DNA of 64,000 bases from Clostridium sp. C2-6-12 (GCF_009928485.1 NZ_JAABNP010000017.1:1-64000), one strand, 5' to 3'. Shown: positions 53,861 through 63,852, counted from the first letter of the stretch. The notes: a model not told the origin generated them from the letters alone. Made by a program: numbers and translations.

Positions 53861-54874
53861 TTAACTTCTATAATTTAAAAATACAAAATCTACAGATTCC
53901 TTAGATACGGCACTTATACTACCATCTTGTGCATAGGTGTAAACCTGCTCATTATTAGAGCTCACATTATTTGAGCCTACAAATAAAATATTTCCATTAT
54001 CATCTATTATTAAACCTTTTTTTGTTTTAACTTGTGCAGGAAAATCATAAACGAGTCTTTTAGCTTTATTATTAATCAATTCATATAATGAATCAGTATT
54101 ACCAAAAATTTTTCCAGTAAAATAAATTTTTTCTTTATTTATAATTATGTCTGAAAGTTCCTCTATATTATCTGTTAAAAGCTTAACATCCTTTGTTTTC
54201 TTATCTATCATGATTAATTCTTTCTTATTTTCTAATGTTAATTGTAAGAATACAACATTATCTATTGTTCCCTTTATAAATGCTAAATATCCTTCTTTAA
54301 TTTTATAAAGTAACTCTTCTTTATTTTCTTTTATATCATATGTGAATAATCCATTCACTCCATCATTACTGACTCCATAATATACTAAAGTATTAACATC
54401 ATACCAATCATACAAAGTTCCTGATATTGAAACATCAGATTTCATTTCTATTTCCTTATTTTTATCTGCATCAAATATTTTAAGCTTAAGTCCATTATCT
54501 TCAATAAAATACGATATATATTTTCCATCTTTAGATAACTTAATATCACTATATCCTTTATCTTTGATTTCAAATTTTCTGCCTCCATTTACTACATAAG
54601 GCTTACTATCTTCAATTGATATATAATTTGAACTGTTTTTATCATAAGCTAAAACAACATTATTAGTTTTGCTTTTTTCATATTTTCCATTTTCATAATT
54701 ATATAATTTATAAATTCCTTCTTCGCTTTTTAATACAGCTCCTGCATTTAACTTCATTTCCTCTGCTACATTAGAAGTCTCTATCTTCGGCTTTTCTGAA
54801 GAACAACCTAACATAAGCAGAGGAAGAACAATGAAAGCTAAACTGCTCAAACACTTTCGTTTTAATGATTTCAT
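53861..54874 (-). CDS. Lipoprotein with beta-propeller-like repeats, unknown
   Basis: A 337-aa exported lipoprotein. The signal peptide ends in the lipobox LMLG-C (Cys24), followed by SSEKPK. The rest consists of recurring 40-50 aa segments with patterns such as DIKLSKDGKYISYFIEDNGLKLKIFD, typical of TolB/WD40-like beta-propellers. Family unknown; an extracellular binding role is likely. SD GAGGGAG. It lies downstream of dapF on the same strand but behind a long hairpin. Confidence 0.75.
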   Translation of the reverse strand: MKSLKRKCLSSLAFIVLPLLMLGCSSEKPKIETSNVAEEMKLNAGAVLKSEEGIYKLYNYENGKYEKSKTNNVVLAYDKNSSNYISIEDSKPYVVNGGRKFEIKDKGYSDIKLSKDGKYISYFIEDNGLKLKIFDADKNKEIEMKSDVSISGTLYDWYDVNTLVYYGVSNDGVNGLFTYDIKENKEELLYKIKEGYLAFIKGTIDNVVFLQLTLENKKELIMIDKKTKDVKLLTDNIEELSDIIINKEKIYFTGKIFGNTDSLYELINNKAKRLVYDFPAQVKTKKGLIIDDNGNILFVGSNNVSSNNEQVYTYAQDGSISAVSKESVDFVFLNYRS

Positions 54875-54917
54875 CTTACTCCCTCTTCTTTAACAATTTT
54901 TCCCACTTGAATTAGAA

Positions 54918-54959
54918 ATCTACATAAATTTTGTTTATTAGTTCAAAATTTATGTAGAT
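54918..54959. terminator. 16-bp perfect hairpin between dapF and the lipoprotein gene
   Basis: ATCTACATAAATTTTG and CAAAATTTATGTAGAT pair perfectly around a 10-nt loop, 16 bp after the dapF stop. The T-tract is weak (TTTCTAATT on the minus strand), so read-through is possible. Confidence 0.7.
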
Positions 54960-54974
54960 ATTTTTGCAATATAT

Positions 54975-55802
54975 TTATAATGAAACTTTCCCCTCAAAAA
55001 CTACTTCTGCTGGTCCTTTCATGTATACATCATCACCTAAAACTTCTATAACTAATTCACCACCTGGTGCTTTAACAAAAATTTCTTTTTCACTATCTAC
55101 AAGTCCTAATCTTTTAGCTACAACTACTGAAGCTGAACATCCTGTTCCACAAGCAAGGGTTGCACCTGCTCCTCTTTCCCAAGTGTTAACTCTTATATGA
55201 GTATCATCTACTATCTTTACAAAATTAATGTTACTTCCTTCTGGAAACAAATCTAATTTTTCTAATTTAGAACCTTCTCCTATAACGTTGTATTCTCTTT
55301 CTTTTTCAAAAATTACAGTATGAGGCACCCCTAACAAAACAGTTGTAATAACATATTTATTGTTTTCCACATTAATTTCATATTCCACAAGACTGTCTAT
55401 ATTCTTTAAAGGTATATCCTTCCCATCATAAGATGGTTTTCCCATATATACTCTTACGTATTTAATTTTATCCCCTTCTAATATTATTTCAATTTCCTTA
55501 ACTCCATCGCCAGTTTCAACAGAAAATTTAGTTCCATTGGCTATTTTATGTTCATAAACATATTTTCCAAAGCATCTTATAGCATTTCCACACATATTTG
55601 CTCTTGATCCATCTGCATTTATTATAACCATTTTTGCATTAGCTATATCTGATTTTCTAACAATAACTAATCCATCAGCCCCAATTCCAAAATGTCTATC
55701 GCAAAGCTTTTGTGCCAGTTTACATTCATCTTTAATTTCACAATCAAAATCTTCAATAAATACGAAATCATTTCCAGCCCCTTGCATTTTATAAAAGTTC
55801 AT
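54975..55802 (-). CDS. dapF: Diaminopimelate epimerase
   Basis: A 275-aa PLP-independent racemase making meso-diaminopimelate for lysine and peptidoglycan. Both catalytic cysteines are present: ANMCGNAIRCFG (about 71-82) and LACGTGCSASVV (about 216-227). The two-lobed fold length is normal. SD TAGGGGGA. It is alone, with no other dap gene beside it. Confidence 0.96.
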   Translation of the reverse strand: MNFYKMQGAGNDFVFIEDFDCEIKDECKLAQKLCDRHFGIGADGLVIVRKSDIANAKMVIINADGSRANMCGNAIRCFGKYVYEHKIANGTKFSVETGDGVKEIEIILEGDKIKYVRVYMGKPSYDGKDIPLKNIDSLVEYEINVENNKYVITTVLLGVPHTVIFEKEREYNVIGEGSKLEKLDLFPEGSNINFVKIVDDTHIRVNTWERGAGATLACGTGCSASVVVAKRLGLVDSEKEIFVKAPGGELVIEVLGDDVYMKGPAEVVFEGKVSL

Positions 55803-55981
55803 TTCTAATTCCCCCTACTTAATATCTTTATTATTATATTTTGTAATAAGATTCAACTATTGCTCATTCACATACAAGGATTATTTAATATATTTGTACT
55901 TTCATATTTTGCTAATAATTGATAATTACATACCTAAAATGTTATACTATTCTTAGTTACACTAAGAAAGGATGACATAAC

Positions 55982-57715
55982 ATGGCATTAGATGGTATAT
56001 ACTTATATAGTTTAATCAATGATTTACAAAAATCAATATTAAATTCAAAAATAGATAAAATAAATCAACCTGAAAAAGATGAAATTATTTTAACTATACG
56101 AAAAGATCGTAGTAATATAAAACTTTTGATTTCTGCATCTCCTCGATTTGCAAGAATTCATTTAACTAATTCGACTAAACCAAATCCAATAAAAGCACCA
56201 ATGTATTTAATGGTTCTTAGAAAATACATATTGGGTGGAAGAATTATAAGTCTTAATCAAAAAGATAATGATAGAATTATAATAATGGAAATTGAAAATA
56301 GAGATGAATTAGGTTTTGATAGTGTATATTCCCTTATTATAGAAATAATGGGACGTCACTCAAATATAACCTTAGTTAGAAACCGAGACAATAAAGTCAT
56401 GGAATCTATAAAACACATTACGCCTGATATTAATAGCTTTAGAGTATTATATCCCGGTGTTAATTATGTTTATCCACCTTCATCTACTAAATTAGGTCCT
56501 TTTTCTACTACTTATGAAGATTTTTCTTCTTATATAAGTAAAAATTCCATTGTTTTTGACACCAATTTTTATTCTAATTGTTTTACTGGAATAAGTAAAC
56601 TATTATCTAGCGAATTATATTATAACACTATTGAAGTAAATAATTCACCTACAAGATCAGAAATTTATGAAAATTTTAAGAATTTTACAGATAATTTGCA
56701 AAAAAATATTTCTTATAATATATATACAAATAAAATTGGCATAGTAAAGGACTTTTATTGCTTAAAATTAAAAACTCTAGAAGAAGAATTTTCGACAACT
56801 TCATATGCTGATCCAAATACCTTAATGGATGCTTTTTATGAAAAAAAAGATAAACAGGATAGACTTCAAAATAAATCAATTGATTTACAAAAACTTGTCC
56901 ATACTAATATTGAAAGATGCAATAAAAAAGCTCGCATTCTTAAGGAAACTCTTACTGAGTGTGAGGAAAAAGAATCTTTCAGAATAAAGGGAGATCTTCT
57001 AACGTCTTATATATATACTATAAAAAAAGGAGATAAAGAATGTAATCTCTTAAACTTTTATAATGAAAATGAAGAAGAATATCTTAATATTAAATTAAAC
57101 GAAACAAAAACCCCTTCTGAAAACATTCAATTTTATTATAAGAAATATAATAAACTAAAAACTTCAGAGGAATATGCTAAAGTTCAGCTTGAAAAGAATC
57201 TTGAAGAAATAGAATATTTAAATTCTGTATTAACAAATATATTAAATGTTGATGATTATAGTGAAATTGAAGAAATAAAAAATGAGTTAGTTGAAACTGG
57301 TTATATAAGATTTAGAAAAAATAATAAGAATTCTAAAAAGGTTAAAACTTCAAAGCCTCTTCATTTCGTATCAAGTGATGGAATTGATATTTATGTAGGT
57401 AAAAATAATTTACAAAATGACTACTTAAGCTTAAAATTTGCTAATAAAAATCATCTTTGGCTTCATGCAAAGGATATTCCTGGCTCACATGTTATTGTTT
57501 CTTCTTTTGAAGTTCCAGACAAAACCCTTGAAGAAGCCGCCATAATTGCTGGCTTTTACAGTAAAGGTAAAGACTCTTTAAAAGTTCCTATTGACTATAC
57601 AAAAGTAAAGGAATTGAAAAAGCCAAACGGTTCAAAACCTGGTATGGTAATTTATCACACAAATAAAACTATCATTATAAATCCAAGTGAATTTAATTCT
57701 TTATTTAAATCATAG
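55982..57715 (+). CDS. rqcH: Ribosome quality-control protein RqcH (NFACT family)
   Basis: A 577-aa protein. The NFACT-N domain (ALDGIYLYSLINDLQ, ISASPRFARIHLT) is followed by a coiled-coil middle (about 270-420) and the NFACT-R domain (LHFVSSDGIDIYVGKNNLQN; LWLHAKDIPGSHVIV). Bacterial RqcH binds obstructed 50S subunits and recruits tRNA-Ala to add degradative alanine tails. The family was formerly annotated as fibronectin-binding protein. SD AAAGGATG. It is monocistronic on the plus strand with a strong terminator. Confidence 0.95.
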   Translation: MALDGIYLYSLINDLQKSILNSKIDKINQPEKDEIILTIRKDRSNIKLLISASPRFARIHLTNSTKPNPIKAPMYLMVLRKYILGGRIISLNQKDNDRIIIMEIENRDELGFDSVYSLIIEIMGRHSNITLVRNRDNKVMESIKHITPDINSFRVLYPGVNYVYPPSSTKLGPFSTTYEDFSSYISKNSIVFDTNFYSNCFTGISKLLSSELYYNTIEVNNSPTRSEIYENFKNFTDNLQKNISYNIYTNKIGIVKDFYCLKLKTLEEEFSTTSYADPNTLMDAFYEKKDKQDRLQNKSIDLQKLVHTNIERCNKKARILKETLTECEEKESFRIKGDLLTSYIYTIKKGDKECNLLNFYNENEEEYLNIKLNETKTPSENIQFYYKKYNKLKTSEEYAKVQLEKNLEEIEYLNSVLTNILNVDDYSEIEEIKNELVETGYIRFRKNNKNSKKVKTSKPLHFVSSDGIDIYVGKNNLQNDYLSLKFANKNHLWLHAKDIPGSHVIVSSFEVPDKTLEEAAIIAGFYSKGKDSLKVPIDYTKVKELKKPNGSKPGMVIYHTNKTIIINPSEFNSLFKS

Positions 57716-57718
57716 CTT

Positions 57719-57767
57719 AAAAAAGCTGGTGAAATCATAAAATTTTATTGATTTTGCCAGCTTTTTT
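57719..57767. terminator. Terminator of rqcH
   Basis: AAAAAAGCTGG...AAATCA pairs with TGATTT...CCAGCTTTTTT around an 11-nt loop. The T-run allows termination in either direction. Confidence 0.93.
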
Positions 57768-57832
57768 AATTATACCTATCTCAGTTATAATTATATTCAT
57801 AATATTTATTTTTATAGAAACTTTATTGTTTG

Positions 57833-57969
57833 AAAGTCCGTATTACAATATAACCGATCTTTTTAGATGTTACAAATTCCGTATTGGGACATAGCTACTC
57901 TTTTTATAGGCCAAAATTTACGTATTGCTGGGAAGTTCCGCATTCTGACATATCTACTTCTTTTATAGG
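57833..57969. repeat. Degenerate tandem repeats with a TTCCGTATT...TTTTATAGG core
   Basis: The 34-bp units at 57877-57910 and 57936-57969 agree at 28 positions (TTCCGyATT, GACATA, CTACT, TTTTATAGG). Partial copies lie at 57836-57870 (TCCGTATT) and 57921 (CGTATTG). It lies just downstream of the RpiR-type gene, with no coding potential. Confidence 0.6.
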
Positions 57970-57998
57970 TGCATAGCTGCTATTTTTAGAGTACTTAT

Positions 57999-58844
57999 TT
58001 AAATAAATAAATCAAATTTTTTCCACGCTTCTTCTAGTAATTCTACATTACTATTAAATAATTCTTTCTTTTCTTTTTCGATGTATACAATTAAAACATT
58101 TATTAAACTAAGTGGAGCCGCAAAAGATTCTATAAAGGTAGAATTTTTACTTACTGCTGTTAATGTTACGTCTGAATACGGTACAAGCGGTGATAGCATA
58201 TTATCCGTAATACTTATAGTAGTTGCACCCCTTTTCTTTAAATAAGTAAAAATTTCTATAGTACTTCTAGCATATTTCTCAAAGCTAATTCCAATAATAA
58301 CATCTTCCTCCGTAAATTCATTAACCTGCTTTGGTATCTGTTCTATATTTTCTATTAGATTTACATTACTAAACATTAAATCAAGATAATATTTCAGAAA
58401 AGTTCCTAATGCAGAAGAGCTTCTCCTTGCAACTATATATATTCTTTTGGCATTTACCAATAAACTGACAGCCTTCTTCAATTCATCTAAATTCAACTCT
58501 TCCATGGTGACCTTAATATTATTTAAGTCTTCTGAAAATACCTCATAAATATCTCTATCTTCACCACAGCTCTTTTCTGAATCCGATTTTAAACGTTCAA
58601 TATTGCTAACTTGTTGTTTAATTGATTCCTGAGTATCCTTTAAGAATTCTGGATACCCTTTGTAACCAAGAAAGATTACAAATCTAGTAACAGTTGCAAT
58701 ACTAACTCCAGATAAACTAGCTAACTTTTCTACAGTCAAAAAGGGTGTACTATTGGGATGTGATAAAATGTATTTTGCTATTTTTTCTTGTGCCTTACTC
58801 ATATTAGGCATTTTTTCTGCCATCTTTTGATATACTTCTGTCAT
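57999..58844 (-). CDS. MurR/RpiR-family transcriptional regulator
   Basis: A 281-aa regulator. The N-terminal HTH_6 domain (1-80; LTVEKLASLSGVSIATVTRFVIFLG) is joined to a C-terminal SIS sugar-phosphate-binding domain (about 120-260; IYIVARRSSSALGTFLKYYLD, VIIGISFEKYARSTIEIF). Such proteins sense phosphosugars, for example in amino-sugar or hexose catabolism. No sugar operon is next to it, so the target is unknown. SD AAAGGAGGAG. The 298-bp region upstream holds only the next gene's terminator and promoter sequence. Confidence 0.92.
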   Translation of the reverse strand: MTEVYQKMAEKMPNMSKAQEKIAKYILSHPNSTPFLTVEKLASLSGVSIATVTRFVIFLGYKGYPEFLKDTQESIKQQVSNIERLKSDSEKSCGEDRDIYEVFSEDLNNIKVTMEELNLDELKKAVSLLVNAKRIYIVARRSSSALGTFLKYYLDLMFSNVNLIENIEQIPKQVNEFTEEDVIIGISFEKYARSTIEIFTYLKKRGATTISITDNMLSPLVPYSDVTLTAVSKNSTFIESFAAPLSLINVLIVYIEKEKKELFNSNVELLEEAWKKFDLFI

Positions 58845-58962
58845 TGTTTGAACTCCTCCTTTTACTAAATATAAAGCTTTTATTAATTTCTCTCATCGCT
58901 CCTGCAGTTTTAATCTGATTTTTTATGAACTCATTCTATAACCAAAAAAGTCATCAAAAAAA

Positions 58963-58990
58963 GCGCTAACAACCTTAAGTTTGTTAGCGC
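58963..58990 (-). terminator. Terminator of the rlmL-like gene
   Basis: GCGCTAACAA and TTGTTAGCGC form a perfect 10-bp stem with an 8-nt loop. TTTTTTTGATG follows on the minus strand. Confidence 0.93.
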
Positions 58991-59142
58991 CTTTGCCATC
59001 AAAATCTATTTATTTACATTTTAGCATGTCAAAAAAATCTTGTAAATATCTTTTCATATTTCTATTTATTTACTTCTATTTATTAATTTTATTTAGAATA
59101 ATCTTTATTAAGTTAACTTCAACTACAATTTTTCTTAATATA

Positions 59143-60303
59143 TTAATCCATTAATTGATTTATTAATGTGTCTCCAAAATTCTTAATCTTGTCATTATCA
59201 AAATATTGATAATAATAACATTTTATTTTACCATTATATAATTTTCTATTTTTAGTTGATTTAACCCCAACTGTTTTTTCAAATGGTTCAAAAGAAGTCA
59301 AAATGTTAAAATCCCAGCTTTCTAATTTTTTCTTCATATTTCCCATATGTTTATAAATAAGTGGTAATGTTTTTTCTTCTCCTATTCTTTCTCCATATGG
59401 TGGGTTAGACACTATAAAACCATGTTTTCTAGAAGTTGAAAACTCCATAAAATCTCTTTTTTGAAATTTTATATATTTATCAACGCCTGCTTTTTTTGCA
59501 TTTTCCATAGCAACCTTAAGAACTCTATAATCAAGGTCATAACCAATTATGCTTATTTCCTTATGTTTTTCCGATCTTCTTGCGCCTTCTCTTACACTTT
59601 CAAAAACATCTTTACTTATAGATGGCCATGTTTCGCATATAAATGTTCTATTTACTCCAGGTGCAATATTTTGAGCTATCATTGCAGCTTCAATCAATAT
59701 TGTTCCCGAACCGCAAAACGGATCTATAAGCTCAAATTGGTCATCCCATCTAGATATTAATAACATTGATGCAGCTAATGTTTCTTTCAAAGGTGCCGCT
59801 CCAGCAAGTTCTCTATATCCTCTCTTATGAAGCCCTGGCCCTGTTGTATCTATAGTTAATGTTACTACATCTTTTAGTATAGATACCTCTATTTTATATA
59901 CTGGCCCACTTTCGCTGAATTGTTCTATTCCATAACTTTCGCTCATACTCTTTACAATAGCTTTTTTTACTATAGATTGACAATCTGGAACACTGTGAAG
60001 TGTTGATTTAATACTCTTTCCAACAACATGCATAACACCATCTAAAGGTATTATTTTGCTCCACTCTACCTTCTTAGCTCCTTGGAATAATTCTTCAAAG
60101 GATCTGGCTTCAAATTCAGCCATTTTTATAAGAACTCTATCTGCAGTTCTTAAATGAATATTTGATATAGCAATATCCATTTCATCTCCTTCAAAGGTTA
60201 CTTTTCCATTTTCAATTTTTAAATCTTCATATCCTAAAGCTCTTAATTCTTTTGCGGTTATACTTTCTATTCCAAATGTACTTGTTGCAATTAATTCATA
60301 CAT
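59143..60303 (-). CDS. THUMP-domain rRNA (guanine-N2) methyltransferase, RlmL/YpsC-like
   Basis: A 386-aa enzyme. The N-terminal THUMP domain (about 40-155) binds RNA. The C-terminal Rossmann methyltransferase has the SAM motif LIDPFCGSGTILIEAAMIA and the catalytic N2-guanine/adenine motif SNPPYGERIGEE. It corresponds to the N-terminal half of E. coli RlmL (m2G2445 of 23S rRNA). The start is the ATG 11 nt after GGGGAG. It lies 35 bp downstream of pyrR and is probably cotranscribed. Confidence 0.92.
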   Translation of the reverse strand: MYELIATSTFGIESITAKELRALGYEDLKIENGKVTFEGDEMDIAISNIHLRTADRVLIKMAEFEARSFEELFQGAKKVEWSKIIPLDGVMHVVGKSIKSTLHSVPDCQSIVKKAIVKSMSESYGIEQFSESGPVYKIEVSILKDVVTLTIDTTGPGLHKRGYRELAGAAPLKETLAASMLLISRWDDQFELIDPFCGSGTILIEAAMIAQNIAPGVNRTFICETWPSISKDVFESVREGARRSEKHKEISIIGYDLDYRVLKVAMENAKKAGVDKYIKFQKRDFMEFSTSRKHGFIVSNPPYGERIGEEKTLPLIYKHMGNMKKKLESWDFNILTSFEPFEKTVGVKSTKNRKLYNGKIKCYYYQYFDNDKIKNFGDTLINQLMD

Positions 60304-60338
60304 ATTTTTAAATTCTCCCCTGTTCAAATTGAATACTA

Positions 60339-60890
60339 TTATTTTTTAGTATCATCTGACTCATATATTTTAACAGAATCTTCACCATCAGTTTCCTTTA
60401 ATAAAACTGCTATAACTTCATTTTTTGACGTAGGAATATTTTTCCCTACATAGTCTGCCCTAATAGGCAATTCTTTATGACCTCTATCTATTAATACTGC
60501 CAATTGTATAGCTTTGGGCCTGCTTACATCTACAACTGCATCTATTGCTGCTCTTACTGTTCTACAAGTATATAAAACATCATCTACAATAACTATTTTT
60601 TTATCTTTTATATCAAGACCTAAATCTAAATTTCTAACTTCCAAATCTTCATTAACAATAGTTAAATCATCTCTGTATAAAGTTATATCAACAGATGCAA
60701 CAGGAACCTCTTTTCCTTCTATTCCTTTAATATAACTTGCAATTCTTTGTGCTAAAGGATATCCTCTAGTTTTAATTCCAAGTAAAACTAAATCCTCTAC
60801 GCCTTTATTTTTTTCAATTATTTCATGAGAAACTCTTATTAATGTTCTATTTATAGCCTTTTCATCTAATAATACAGCTTTTAACTTCAT
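60339..60890 (-). CDS. pyrR: PyrR bifunctional pyr regulator/uracil phosphoribosyltransferase
   Basis: A 183-aa protein with the PRPP-binding loop [20 protein letters not shown] and N-terminal [10 protein letters not shown]. PyrR binds pyr mRNA leaders and promotes terminator formation when UMP is high; it also makes UMP from uracil. SD GGAGGTATA. No pyr biosynthetic gene is adjacent, so its targets lie elsewhere; the uraA leader at 22.4 kb is one candidate in this window. It is followed by the RlmL-like gene. Confidence 0.95.
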   Translation of the reverse strand: MKLKAVLLDEKAINRTLIRVSHEIIEKNKGVEDLVLLGIKTRGYPLAQRIASYIKGIEGKEVPVASVDITLYRDDLTIVNEDLEVRNLDLGLDIKDKKIVIVDDVLYTCRTVRAAIDAVVDVSRPKAIQLAVLIDRGHKELPIRADYVGKNIPTSKNEVIAVLLKETDGEDSVKIYESDDTKK

Positions 60891-60991
60891 ATTATACCTC
60901 CGTTATATAAATTTAGTACTAATATGGTTTCCTTCACACCATTCATCTGTCATGTTAAATTAATAATTCATTATTACACTTAAGTAACTCA

Positions 60992-61909
60992 TTATTTTAG
61001 TTCATTTCTTAATTTATCTATGATAATTTTAAAATAATCTGGTAACTCTGTGGTAAATTCAACATATGTATTTTGGGTTGGATGAATAAATCCTAATGTC
61101 TTTGCATGTAGCATTTGCCCGTTTAATTTAAATCTTTGCTTTTTAAAACCATAAAGAGGATCTCCAACTAATGGGAATCCAATTGATGCCATATGTACTC
61201 TTATTTGATGAGTTCTCCCAGTTTCTAACATGCACTTTATTAAGGTATAACCATTATACCTTTCAATAACTTCATAATGTGTTACTGCTCTTTTTCCATC
61301 TTGAACAATTCCTATTTTTAATCTGTCCTTTTTGCTTCTTGCCAAAGGTTTATCAATAGTCCCTTTTTCATTTTTTAGCCTTCCTTCAACTAAAGCATAA
61401 TATTCCCTTTTCATAGAATGATCTTTTAATTGTTCAGAAAGCTTATTATGAGCTTCGTCATTTTTTGCAATTACTAGAACTCCAGATGTGTCCTTATCAA
61501 TCCTATGAACTATTCCAGGTCTTATAACCCCATTTATACTTGATAAATCCTTACAATGAAAAAGTAAAGCATTTACTAAAGTTCCATTATAATTTCCTGG
61601 CGCTGGATGAACCACCATTCCTTGAACTTTATTTACAACTATAACATCTTTATCTTCATATAATATATCTAAAGGTATATCTTCAGCATCCACCATTAAT
61701 ACCTCAGGCTCTTTAATTTCCACTTCTACTTCATCTGAAACCTTCAATTTATAATTACTTTTAGGAATCTTTCCATTTACCTTAACACATTCCTTTTCAA
61801 TAAGGCCCTGAATAAAAGATCTTGATTTGTCAATAAATACTTCTGCTAAATATTTATCAATTCTTGTCCCTTGGTCTTTTTCTTCAATAATAAAAACATC
61901 TTTTTCCAT
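60992..61909 (-). CDS. rluD: RluD-family 23S rRNA pseudouridine synthase
   Basis: A 305-aa enzyme. The N-terminal S4 domain (RIDKYLAEVFIDKSRSFIQGLI) is followed by the pseudouridine synthase domain with the catalytic aspartate in GIVHRIDKDTSGVLVIAKND and the later motif GRTHQIRVHMASIGFPLVGDPLYG. Length matches RluD/YlyB. SD AAGGAAAGGA. pyrR lies 101 bp downstream, the ylyB-pyrR order known from Bacillus. Confidence 0.93.
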   Translation of the reverse strand: MEKDVFIIEEKDQGTRIDKYLAEVFIDKSRSFIQGLIEKECVKVNGKIPKSNYKLKVSDEVEVEIKEPEVLMVDAEDIPLDILYEDKDVIVVNKVQGMVVHPAPGNYNGTLVNALLFHCKDLSSINGVIRPGIVHRIDKDTSGVLVIAKNDEAHNKLSEQLKDHSMKREYYALVEGRLKNEKGTIDKPLARSKKDRLKIGIVQDGKRAVTHYEVIERYNGYTLIKCMLETGRTHQIRVHMASIGFPLVGDPLYGFKKQRFKLNGQMLHAKTLGFIHPTQNTYVEFTTELPDYFKIIIDKLRNELK

Positions 61910-62030
61910 AAATCAATATCCTTTCCTTCAAGTGTATCACTTCAACATTATAATATAACAGCCTTCACTTTACAATTAAAAACTTATTATAAAACATTTA
62001 CATTCATGTTTTGCTAATAAACATTAACAT

Positions 62031-62059
62031 TTTACAATTATTTTATATTATGATATGCT
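62031..62059 (+). promoter_or_regulatory. Sigma-A-like promoter of motAB
   Basis: TTTACA (62031-62036), a 17-bp spacer and TATGCT (62054-62059) fit a sigma-A promoter about 90 bp before the motA ATG. No flagellar sigma-D consensus (TAAA/GCCGATAA) is visible. Confidence 0.55.
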
Positions 62060-62148
62060 TAATGAGTACAAGTGGGTATTTTACTGGTATTTGCTTTTAT
62101 TACATATTTTTTTAATTCGTGTTATTTCTTGTGAGGGGGAATTTATTT

Positions 62149-62928
62149 ATGGACATTATGACAGTTATCAGCTTGGTATTTGCATTCGCGTGTATAATAG
62201 CAGGTTTTATTTTTGAAGGTGGTGCACCTTTAGCATTAATACAGCCTAATGCTTTCTTAATAGTTGTTGGTGGTACGTTAGGTGCAGTTGGAATTTCTTT
62301 TCCTTCAAAAACACTAAAAAAACTTCCAAAAATCTTATCTATGGCTTTCAAAAGAAAAGAATTAGATTTACAATCACATATATCATACTTTAAAGAAGTT
62401 TCTCTTAAAACAAGAAAAAATGGTCTTTTAAGCTTAGATGCCGAATTATCTGAAGCTGATTTAGACCCATTTATAAAAAAAGGATTGCAAATGGTTGTTG
62501 ATGGTGTTGAACCTTCTACTGTAAAAGGTATATTAAACACTAAGCTAGATAACCTTATTACACGCCATGAGGATTGTATTGAAATGCTTACAGCTGCTGG
62601 CGGATATGCTCCTACTATGGGTATAGTTGGAACAATAACAAGCTTAGTCATTGTACTTAGCAATTTAAGTGATGCTGCTGCTATGGGTGGAAGAATTGCA
62701 GTAGCTTTTATAGCGACTTTATATGGGCTTGGCACAGCTAATCTTTTCTGGCTTCCTATTGCTAGCAAATTGAAAGAACTTAATAAAGAAGAAATTACTG
62801 AAAAAGAGATGATTATTGAAGCCGTTTTGTTAATTCAAGAAGGTGTTAATCCAAATACATTAGTTAATAAACTTTCTAGTTATATAACAGAATCTCAAGC
62901 AAAAATATTAGAAGAAGAAATTCAATAG
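62149..62928 (+). CDS. motA: Flagellar stator protein MotA
   Basis: A 259-aa proton-channel stator subunit with four transmembrane helices: about 3-22, 30-50, 145-168 and 180-202. A large cytoplasmic loop with charged residues contacts FliG. Signatures include AFLIVVGGTLGAVGISFP and the MotA/TolQ segment AAGGYAPTMGIVGTITSLVIVL. The start is the ATG 9 nt after GAGGGGG; a frame ten codons longer contains that SD. motB follows after 13 bp. Confidence 0.95.
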   Translation: MDIMTVISLVFAFACIIAGFIFEGGAPLALIQPNAFLIVVGGTLGAVGISFPSKTLKKLPKILSMAFKRKELDLQSHISYFKEVSLKTRKNGLLSLDAELSEADLDPFIKKGLQMVVDGVEPSTVKGILNTKLDNLITRHEDCIEMLTAAGGYAPTMGIVGTITSLVIVLSNLSDAAAMGGRIAVAFIATLYGLGTANLFWLPIASKLKELNKEEITEKEMIIEAVLLIQEGVNPNTLVNKLSSYITESQAKILEEEIQ

Positions 62929-62941
62929 AGGTATGTAAATT

Positions 62942-63682
62942 ATGAGAAGAAGAGGCGTAAAAAAGGAAAAGGATAATACAGAAAGATGGATGCTTTCTTA
63001 TTTGGATTTTATAACTTTACTTATGATTTTCTTTCTAATGATGTATGCAATCTCTAATGTTGATAATAAAAAGGCTGAGGCACTTGCACACTCATTAAAA
63101 ATTGGTTTTAACTCTGGCAATGGCGAAAACATAATAGCTGTATCTGATAGTTCAAATACTCCTCCTGCTATTGATGAAGAAACCTTAAAAGCTTTAAAAG
63201 AAGCTGAAAAATTAGAGGACATAAAAAAGAAGGTTGACGAACTTGTAGAAACTTCAGAGCTAAAAGGCAGTGTTACTACTTCTATTCAAGAAAGAGGTCT
63301 TTTAATAAGCTTTAATGACAGTGTTTTATTTAATAGCGGTGATGCTAAAGTAAAAACTGACTGGTACAATAAACTTGTCTCTATATCTAAAGTATTAAAT
63401 GAAATTGGTAATTACATACGTGTTGAAGGACATACTGATAATGTGGCCATAAATACTGAATATTATCACTCTAATTGGCAATTATCTTCAGATAGAGCTT
63501 CAAATGTAGTTGAATTTTTAATTTCTCAAGGTATAAAACCAGAAAGATTATCAGCTGTAGGCTATGGGGAATATAGACCTATTAAAGGAAATGATACTGA
63601 AGAAGGTAAAGCAGCAAATAGAAGAGTTGATATATTAATATTAAACAATAAATTTAATGAATCTGAAACTCAGCAAAAATAA
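62942..63682 (+). CDS. motB: Flagellar stator protein MotB
   Basis: A 246-aa stator subunit. A short basic cytoplasmic tail is followed by the plug/transmembrane helix (about 17-40) with the essential ion-binding Asp22 in SYLDFITLLMIFF. A linker leads to the OmpA-type peptidoglycan-binding domain at about 115-240 (VEGHTDNVAI, LSSDRASNVVEFL, YGEYRPI, NRRVDI). The helix is MotB-type; whether it is H+- or Na+-driven cannot be told securely. SD AGAGGT. It forms an operon with motA and ends at a perfect terminator. Confidence 0.95.
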   Translation: MRRRGVKKEKDNTERWMLSYLDFITLLMIFFLMMYAISNVDNKKAEALAHSLKIGFNSGNGENIIAVSDSSNTPPAIDEETLKALKEAEKLEDIKKKVDELVETSELKGSVTTSIQERGLLISFNDSVLFNSGDAKVKTDWYNKLVSISKVLNEIGNYIRVEGHTDNVAINTEYYHSNWQLSSDRASNVVEFLISQGIKPERLSAVGYGEYRPIKGNDTEEGKAANRRVDILILNNKFNESETQQK

Positions 63683-63693
63683 AAACTATAAAC

Positions 63694-63726
63694 GAAGCCA
63701 TCTGTAAATTAGTTACAGATGGCTTC
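63694..63726 (+). terminator. Terminator of motAB
   Basis: GAAGCCATCTGTAA pairs perfectly with TTACAGATGGCTTC (14 bp) around a 5-nt loop, followed by ATTTATAT, 11 bp after the motB stop. Confidence 0.88.
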
Positions 63727-63852
63727 ATTTATATAACTATATTTTCAAAATACATAAAAATAATTATAATGCTTTTAACACACAATAAAAAAAGTACTGC
63801 ATAAATTTTTACACATGTACTTTTATAAATCTATAATACCAATATTAATATT

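Noticed and set aside
62060-62148. c-di-GMP or other riboswitch in the motAB leader
   Set aside because: The leader is only about 85 nt, has no GEMM-type conserved core, and its possible stem has several mismatches.
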